NCBI GenBank assembly: GCA_002104945.1
Contig: MCFH01000009.1
Location: forward strand, 202,501 to 266,500
Direction of reading: 5' to 3'
Length of the DNA stretch: 64,000 nt
Source: Piromyces finnis
Taxonomy: Eukaryota > Neocallimastigomycota > Neocallimastigomycetes > Neocallimastigales > Neocallimastigaceae
Shown here one piece after another: positions 52,541 through 64,000 of the stretch. How positions within the stretch are numbered: the stretch's first letter is position 1; each line of letters starts with the position of its first letter. A program made the position numbers and the translations under genes. The notes beneath the pieces are model-generated. The model made no database searches. It worked only from the letters and a program-made list of their open reading frames with translations, and was not told the DNA's origin.

Positions 52541-53248
52541 TTATTAATTTTATTATTATTATTATTAATTTTATTATTAATTTTATAAATAGGATTTTTA
52601 GTACCATTCTATTAAGAAACGAGTAACTCTTGGTTTTTCAACAAGTATATTTCTATATAATTTTGAAAAATCGACTTGTGGTGGAGGATTTTCTCTTAAC
52701 TCTTCATCTATATAATCATTATTTACATAATAACCTACTCTTACGAATTCTCTTCCCATATATGAACAAGTCAAAAGAACAACAGTTACACCTATGGTAT
52801 CGTCAGTTGGAATTTTATCTGAATTTGGTGCTGGGGTCTACAACAATCATTATATAAAAAAATTAATTTTAATTTTATAACATTATTTAATAAGCAATGA
52901 TCATAATACATTTATTAATGCATACTGTTAATACAAATCTATTCATTCCAAGAGGAACTGGTCCAACCATAATTGAATCTAATTCCTGATCGTATTCTTC
53001 ACTTTCTGCTGAACCTACATATATAACTTTAAATTCTAAATCTTTTTTTTTTTTTTAAAAAAAAATATTTGAATTCAATTTAGCTTTTTATTTTCCTTTT
53101 TTTTTTTTTAATTAAGGATGAATAAAATATCTCAAAAACCTTCTTTTAATGGTGCTAAGCATTCAAATGTTATTTCAAATTGAAATTCTGTATTAAATAA
53201 TGTTGGGTTGTTTGGTATTTGAACGTTCGTTATATTTACTAAAGACAT
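52360..53248 (-). CDS. ASF1: Histone H3-H4 chaperone ASF1
   Basis: Four exons: 53248-53140, 53041-52926, 52837-52605, 52498-52360; GT-AG introns, continuous frame, 198 residues. Residues 1-155 are the ASF1 immunoglobulin-like core with numbering equal to the human protein: [10 protein letters not shown] at 25-34, EDLE 36-39, [10 protein letters not shown] 45-54, VGPVPLG 62-68, VTVVLLTC 92-99, VRVGYYVNN 107-115, ELRENPP 121-127, RVTRFLIEW 145-153. D54, V94 and R108, known H3-contact residues, are conserved. The C-terminal tail is acidic (Asp/Glu), as in yeast and other fungal ASF1. Known role: nuclear hand-over of H3-H4 to CAF-1/HIR during chromatin assembly. It is divergently oriented from CFAP69, 1.2 kb away. 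The last intron carries an (ATTT)n tract next to the 3' splice site. Confidence 0.96.
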
Positions 53249-54450
53249 TTTTTATTTCTTTTATTATTATTTTTTTTTTAATATTAGTGTTATAAACTAA
53301 AACTGGCATATAACATATGAATAATAAATAATTATATTTTGATTAAATAATTCAAGTTTATTTAAAATAAATATATTTAATTAATTATAATTGCATTTTA
53401 TAAATATATATAGTATTAAAATTAATTAAATAAATAATTAAATTGAATATTTTTAAAAATGAACAATTATAAAGAAATACCTTGGATATTAATTATATTT
53501 TAATTAGTTAAGTATTATTAATTATCAATATAAATTATACTTTATAAAATGTTAAATTTGAATAAAACAATACTATATTAATCTTTAAAATATAAATATA
53601 AACTGTATTTAAGAAAGTATATTTGAAAGATTATATCATATATAAACCAAAATATTTATATATTATAACAACAATTTTATTTCTAATTTGTGAATTTAAC
53701 TGAAATTGCTTTTTTTTCTGAAAAAAAAAATATTTTTAATAAAAAAAATTAAGCAGTTTTAAATGAAAAAAAAAAAAAAAAAAAAAAATTAAATTTTTTT
53801 AAAATCATTGAAAATTGAAAATAGTTTCAAACCTAACCTACACATTAAAATAAAAATAAAACTATTTATATAAATGTAAAAATATAAATAATATATTTAT
53901 TTATACATTATTTTTTTTTCACTTTGGAAAACGAGTTAACAATTATTTTATGAAAATAATAAACCTTTTCTTTTTTTTTTTTAAAGATTATATAAAACCT
54001 TTATTCTTTTTTTTTATTGTCCATTACCAAAAAAATAATTTAACATTAATTCTTTAATATTATTGGTTAAATAATTAATTATTTATTAAATAAAACCTTT
54101 TTTTATCATTTTAATTTTGATATTTGAATACTTTAAAAAAGTATTATTATTATAAAATTTATAATATATATATATATATACCTAAAAATCCATTATAGAA
54201 AATCAAAAAATATTATTATTATATACAGTATAATAGAATAATAGTATTATATTATTAATTATTATTATTATATAATTATATACTTTTTAAAAAATTTAAA
54301 CTTTAAAACTTAATATATTCTATTTTTGAATATTCCAATAAATTATAAATTAATATTTTATGTATAATTTTACAAAGACTTTGAAAAAAAAAAAAAGTAA
54401 AAGTCTTTTTTAAATTTTTTAAAAATAAGTATTAATTTATAATAAATATC
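53249..54450. other. Divergent intergenic region ASF1 / CFAP69
   Basis: 1.2 kb of AT-rich sequence with poly-A and poly-T tracts (for example 53766-53787). It must hold the promoters of both divergent genes, but no specific element can be defended. Confidence 0.5.
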
Positions 54451-57400
54451 ATGGAATCGTGTACACCTGTTGTTAGTGAGAATCAATTAATATTAATAAA
54501 TAATAAAGATCAAATAAGTAATAAAGAATTAAAAAATATAGAAAATATTCAAGAACAAAATTCTAAAATAAGTTTAAAAAATGAATTGATACTGAATCCA
54601 TTATTATCTGATAGAGATGATAATGAAAATAAACCATTTATTTCACCATCAGCATCTTCGATTTTATCTGAAAATGAATTAAAAGAAATAGAAAAAGCAT
54701 ATCAATTAGTAGATGATTATAAATCAGGGAGAATTAAAAGAATTGATCCAACTCGCTTTTTGCATTCCCTTCCCGATGGTGCTTATCCTCAATTACCTAA
54801 ACTAAAAAAATATACAACATTATACACTTCAAATGTATTATTTCCTCAAAATAATAATAATAATGGTCAGATACAATGTCCAAATGTAATAAATAATATT
54901 AAAGAATCTAATATAAATAATACTTTAGATAATAATAATAATGATTCTAATATGGAAAGTGAAAAGAGTGATAATTATATATCAACATTATCTGATTCAG
55001 AAAAACGTAGTAGTAAAAAAATTGAGGACATAAGAAATGAGAATCAACTTTCTTCCTTAAATAATTATGATGAAATTGAAATTGACAAAACTTATAGAAA
55101 TCTAATGCCAAAGTTTACAGATATGATAAAAGTAAAGAAAATTAATTTTCCAATGATTATGGATGTACTAAATGGTAAGAGAACATGTTTACTTTATGAA
55201 AGACATGCAACGATAATAAAAAAATTAGTCGGAATAATTACAGAAACTATGGTATTTCATTCATATATTATTGTTATTATATTAATGTTTTTTTTGCATT
55301 GTTGAAAATATATATTTAAATGTTTAATTCTTAAATATAAATGTAATAGAAAGATGAATATATTCCTTGGTTAATAGATATCATTGATACATTAAGACAA
55401 AAAATTTTACAAGGTGGTGATATTCTTGTTAAACCATTAATCGATTTAATTGAGAGCATTAAGTAATAAATAAAAAAAAAAATGGAATACAATCAAGAAA
55501 AAATTAAAATTCAATTTCATAAATATAATTTATTAAATATCTCTTTAAAATTTTTATTTATTATTATAAATGGGATTGTAATATAGAATATATGATTTCC
55601 TTAATCATTGTAATACTCCATTAGAAAATATAAAGATAAAATTATTAAACACTATTTTAAAAACTATCTTAATTCCGAACCATAAAGAATTGTGTTACTG
55701 TATTCTAAAAGTAATTTTTTTTTTTTTTTTTGTTTTAGCATTAAATATTTTTTATAATTATATATATTTATTAATTTAAAATACTATATTTATTTATTTT
55801 TATGAAAAATTAATAGACAATAAGTAATTTCTCAAATAATAATAAAAATGATACCCTGATACCTCCAATTGATCCACCAATATTAAATAAACCACTTTCA
55901 CAAGAATCATTAAATATTTATTTCAATTTATACTATTTTAAACAATCATCAAAATCCTTTCAAATAATTGAAAAATCGTATTTTATCTATATATATAAAC
56001 TATTAATAGAATACAAATATTATATACATTCATTATATTAATGATACATATATATAACTAGGAAAGTCATCAATTATTTATTAGATTCACCGTATATTTC
56101 AACAAATTCTGAAGTTCAAATATCATTGTTATTAACTTTAAAAACGCTATTACAGTCGAATAATTTATATGATAAGTTTTTAAATCGTTAGTATATTAAA
56201 CCTATTAATAAATAAATATAACAAAATTTTAAATGAAAATATATTTAAACAAATGAAAATTATGTATATTAATCTATATAGATGATGGAATGAATCTTTT
56301 ATGTAAATTTATTAACTCAATGTCAAATGTCAAAAATTTCTCAAAAAAAAAGAAATATGATAATGAATACAGCGAAAATAATAAAGGTAGTAAAATTTTT
56401 TATGAAGTTCCAGTGACACCTCATCAAAGTCTTGGCGATTTAAGCAACATTAATAAAAATATTGAAGAAAATGATTCGAAATGCTCAAATATAAACAGAG
56501 ATACAAGTATTTTTATTCATTATTAATTATTAATACTCACCTATATTAGATAAATAAATAGTTAATAATTTATGTTTTTCATTAATTGATAATAAAGTAG
56601 AGGATCAAATTATCTCAAGTAATGATAGTCAATGTGAATTTAATTCCACTGATCTTGTACATATATATACATATATATATTAATATTAATAGTTTCATAT
56701 TGTATATATTTTTGTATTGTTAAAAAAAAAACTAATATACATTTATATATGTGTATCAAATTTAAGGATGAAAAATCTACTTCGACACTAACAATTACAA
56801 AACCAAATACCTGTGATAATATAGAGAAGTTAAAGTTAGATTTTGATTCAATATATGTTATAATTGAAATATTTTTATATATTATTGATACAAGAAGAAA
56901 AAAAGATGCAATTATGCAAATGGCAAATAAAGTGAGAATATCGAATAAATATATATGTTATTAAAATGATAAACTAATTATTTGATTGTTTATAAATAAT
57001 AGGAAAGTATTTCTAACTTAAAAAATATATATGAACAAATTTGTGTTTCTGTAAAACGAGAAATTCATAAAAATATTAGAAATGATCTTGTTACAATATC
57101 CTTTTTATTTTAATAATAATACAAAAGAAAAAGAATAAATATATACGTTATCGAGTCAATATAATTTTCTTTTATATCTTTAACTTATAAAATTTCTTAT
57201 TTTTTAATATACTTTTTTTCGAGAATACTAGAAATTACAATGATTTCTTCTAAAAAGTTAACATTATTGTTTTATAAAGCAAATTTAACGAAGACAATCT
57301 ATAATGAATTAGTAAAGAAAGATTCTATTTTTATGAAGAAGGTATTTATTTAATATATAAATATATTATCTTAAATTTATAAAATTGATCTAATATCTAA

Positions 57401-59719
57401 AATACAATTTAACTCAAAAAATATTGATTATAAATAGATAATTCCGATAGATTTTGAATATAAACAAATTTTACTTAATATACTATGTTATCTTTGTCAC
57501 TCAAAAGAAAACATTAACTTGTTATCAGATGTAATAATGTTATTCTTTAGAAAAAATTAATTATCTTAATCATTCTTTTTCTAAACAAAAAAAAATACAT
57601 TTTAATTATAAATATAGTTAGGTTTTTTGGAATTTTCACTAAAATATTTGACATTTGAAAATAATGAATATACAAAATACTTAAATATTATGCAATTAAA
57701 GCAATTTCAACTTCAGGTAATAATTAATATATGGTACTTTTTATTATATATATATATATTAATAATTCTTTTTATTGCCTACTATTATTCTACTATTATT
57801 ATTAAACTTTATAAAGATATTAGATATATTAAATTCGATGCTAAAAGAGAAATCAATATTAAAACGATGGTATAAATGCAATGGATGTCAATATATTTTT
57901 AAATATCTTCCTGATGCAATTTTTAATGAGTCAGGATTATCAGATGGATGTAATATAATTTCATCAACAGTAGGTTTAATACCTTCCACATTGAAAGTAA
58001 TATTATTTATATCTCAATTAGGAATTTATATGAAAACTCATTTAGGAAATTTAGGAATATTTAAAATTGTATTAGGTATTAAATAACTATTTATATAATA
58101 AGTAATATTTAAAAAACTTTGACCAATAATATTTTTTTAATCCCTAGAAATTATAAAAAATAATTCTGACTGTGAAATTATTCAACTTGGATTAATGATA
58201 TGTTCCTCTCTTTGTTATGATTGTATGCAAAATAAGGATATATTTAGTAAGGAAGGAGGTGTTGAAATAATAGCACAAAAATTAAAGTATATACATTTTA
58301 TATAATATAAAAAAAATTTATATATAGATATTAAATAATAATTAAATATTTTTTATAGATATCAAAACCCTAATAAAAACAATGAAAAATTAATATTAAT
58401 ATCAACCATTGATTGTATATGGAAAACAATATGTGGTTGCAAAAAAAGTGAATTTAAATTTTTTGAGAATGAGGGAATAGAATTAATGCTAAATTTGGTT
58501 GAAAATAAAAAGGAAATAAGAAATTATTCAATGGGTTGTTTGTTGGATTTAATGGAAAATATTAATGTAATAAATAAATTAATTAAATGCAATATAAAAT
58601 CAATTTATTTTATATATAAAGTAATTTACATAGAGTATTTCATATTTAATAGGCGAGATCCTATATGTTGTTGTGGAGAAGCACTAATAATAGCAGTATT
58701 GGAGTTGAGCAATTGTTAATAAATTTATGGATTGAAATAGAAAATAGTATAGGAGGTTAGATTTAATATTTTCTTAAAAAATTTCTTTATAAAAATTTAG
58801 TAATAATATATCAACTTTTATTAAACATATTTAGTGAGTAAAATAAATAATAACATAATTTCAAATACTCAAAATCCTCTACATTCCGATAAATATGAGA
58901 GAGATAATGTAAATAATTAGAACATATAATAATATTATTATTGATATAAAGATAATAATAAATATTAAAATTATTTTATTCTAAAGGTAAAATTAAAAGA
59001 AAACATAGAATTGAATGAGAGTTGCGCGATTAATGAAATGAAGGAAGATTGCAGGGTAACTATTTAATAAATTTATTATTTTTACCATTAAAAAAGAATG
59101 TTTAAATTAACTGGCTTTTATTTTACTATAAAGGTTAAAATTTTCTCAATGTTTGAAATTTTAGGATTTGACACCTTTGATAGTACATTAACTATTGATC
59201 AAAAAATTTATTTAGAATATGTACATATAATTAATATCTTAATTTTATATTTCATAAAATATTATCCATATAATTTGAATAAATTATTTATTATAAAATT
59301 TTAACTTTTGTAAATAAAAGATTAAAAAATTTTTAGATTTTAAAATTGGTGAAATTTGGGATGAAATAATAGATGAATTAAATATACGAGGAATTAGACC
59401 TATAACGCCTGACAATGATTACATTATGGCTATTCATTGCTCATTAAATAAAAAGGGTGAAAATGTGCAAAAATTCCAACAAGAATTAACTAATATGAAA
59501 AATAAAGTAAAAATATTAAAGTTTTAACAATTTAATTAAGAATCAAATAAAAATATATTAATATTTTTTTTTTAACTTAAATTATGATAGTTACAAATGA
59601 CCGAAAATAATTACTTCATGGAGGAATTACAACAAATAGAAAGAATTAAATATGAATCATTAGAAAGAGAAAAATACCAAAACAAAATTAAACAAGCATT
59701 TAAAAGTCAAAACAAATAA
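54451..59719 (+). CDS. CFAP69: Cilia- and flagella-associated protein 69 (CFAP69)
   Basis: Twenty-one exons: 54451-55251, 55350-55462, 55587-55710, 55817-55977, 56062-56186, 56282-56506, 56598-56656, 56767-56931, 57003-57095, 57213-57341, 57438-57530, 57618-57716, 57817-58075, 58148-58286, 58359-58620, 58653-58755, 58835-58908, 58987-59055, 59134-59220, 59321-59506, 59591-59719. The frame is continuous, 1,164 residues. It is an armadillo-like helical protein. The decisive matches to animal CFAP69 are LDFKIGEIWDEI with RPIT after it (exon 20) and ISTIDCIWKTICGCKKSEF with FFENEGIELML (exon 15). It is longer than the human protein because of Asn/Lys-rich inserts and a 267-residue N-terminal exon. 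The C-terminus is a short coiled coil. Family role: component of the axonemal central apparatus needed for flagellar motility, here presumably of zoospores. Nineteen introns are GT-AG; the one at 57096-57212 is AT-AC. The gene lies 354 bp upstream of DRC7 in the same orientation. Confidence 0.88.
57096..57212 (+). other. U12-type AT-AC intron in CFAP69
   Basis: The 117-nt intron starts ATATCCTTTTTATTTT, a perfect match to the minor-spliceosome 5' site (ATATCCTTT), and ends AATATAC. Removing it joins codon ACA to TTT in frame (GAT CTT GTT ACA / TTT TTT TCG AGA). The GT-AG pairs I tried here either change frame or run into a stop. A branch-like CTTTAACTT lies about 29 nt from the 3' end, further than is typical for U12 introns. 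Confidence 0.82.
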
Positions 59720-60073
59720 AAAATAATATGTTTTGTAATTAATATATATAGTTTAGTACTTTTTATTCTTTTTTTTTTTTTTCATTTATTTCCCCTCCAT
59801 AAAATTTGGTGTAATAGGATAAATATTTATTAATAAATAGTATGATATATTTTGCTCCGCTCTAAAAAAAAAAAAAAAGAAATGTTACATATTCCTTAAT
59901 ATTTTATATTTTATTGTACATAAAATTATTTAAAAAAATAAAATATCATTAATTATTAAAGTTTAAATCATTTAATAAAAAAAAAAAATAAAAAATAAAA
60001 AATATAAATTTTTAATATAAAACTTGTGTTTATTATTAAAATTATATTTAATAATTTATTATAATTTTTGAAA
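59720..60073. other. Intergenic CFAP69 / DRC7
   Basis: AT-rich spacer with poly-T (59769-59781) and poly-A runs. It contains the 3' flank of CFAP69 and presumably the DRC7 promoter. No element stands out. Confidence 0.5.

Positions 60074-64000
<3,927 letters not shown>

Overview
The window is eukaryotic nuclear DNA, extremely A+T-rich, with homopolymer tracts, (ATT)n and (AAAAT)n arrays, and small GT-AG introns. The gene content points to a zoosporic fungus. A fungal-type two-pore TOK potassium channel, a secreted family-1 pectate lyase and a hevein-like chitin-binding pseudogene sit in the same window as two axonemal genes, CFAP69 and DRC7, which only flagellated lineages need. With the base composition, an anaerobic gut fungus (Neocallimastigomycota) is the best inference; no marker for species placement is intact.

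Layout: 0.8-2.3 kb pectate lyase (-). 7.6-10.5 kb TOK channel (-, 7 exons). 14.7-18.4 kb first LRR single-pass membrane protein (+, 12 exons). 19.1-22.3 kb remains of a divergent non-LTR retrotransposon (here LINE-B). 23 kb decayed LRR-protein tail. 25.8-28.5 kb second LRR membrane protein (-, 10 exons). 29.1-33.3 kb a LINE-B 3' end split by a nested, internally deleted LINE-A. 33.6-34.4 kb Thr-rich secreted repeat protein. 35.5-38.0 kb third LRR membrane protein (-, 8 exons). 38.3-45.1 kb is a graveyard: LINE-B pieces, Ty1/copia pol pieces, a chitin-binding pseudogene, an 18S rRNA fragment and another LRR-tail pseudogene. 45.1-50.8 kb nearly intact LINE-A, broken by one nonsense codon. 52.4-53.2 kb ASF1 histone chaperone (-). 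54.5-59.7 kb CFAP69 (+, 21 exons). 60.1 kb to the window end DRC7 (+, 12 exons seen, 3' end missing).

Two gene communities can be seen. From 52 kb on is a conserved housekeeping/flagellar block: ASF1 is divergent from CFAP69, and CFAP69 is followed head-to-tail by DRC7. From about 10 to 51 kb is a dynamic region in which LRR membrane-protein paralogues, their decayed copies, secreted-protein paralogues and retroelements are interspersed by segmental duplication. The three LRR genes share one plan: N-terminal cap, about 6-11 LRRs encoded almost one per exon with every intron in phase 2, Cys-containing cap, one membrane span, and a long Asn/Ser-rich cytoplasmic tail without a kinase. Two of them end in a WW-domain-type PPxY/LPxY motif.

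The most notable observation is that CFAP69 and DRC7 each contain one intron with AT-AC ends and a perfect U12-type 5' splice site (ATATCCTTTTTAT). In both cases AT-AC splicing keeps the frame and joins conserved protein segments, so this lineage probably retains a minor spliceosome. Exon coordinates below were derived by hand from splice sites, frame and family conservation; all are inferences without transcript data.
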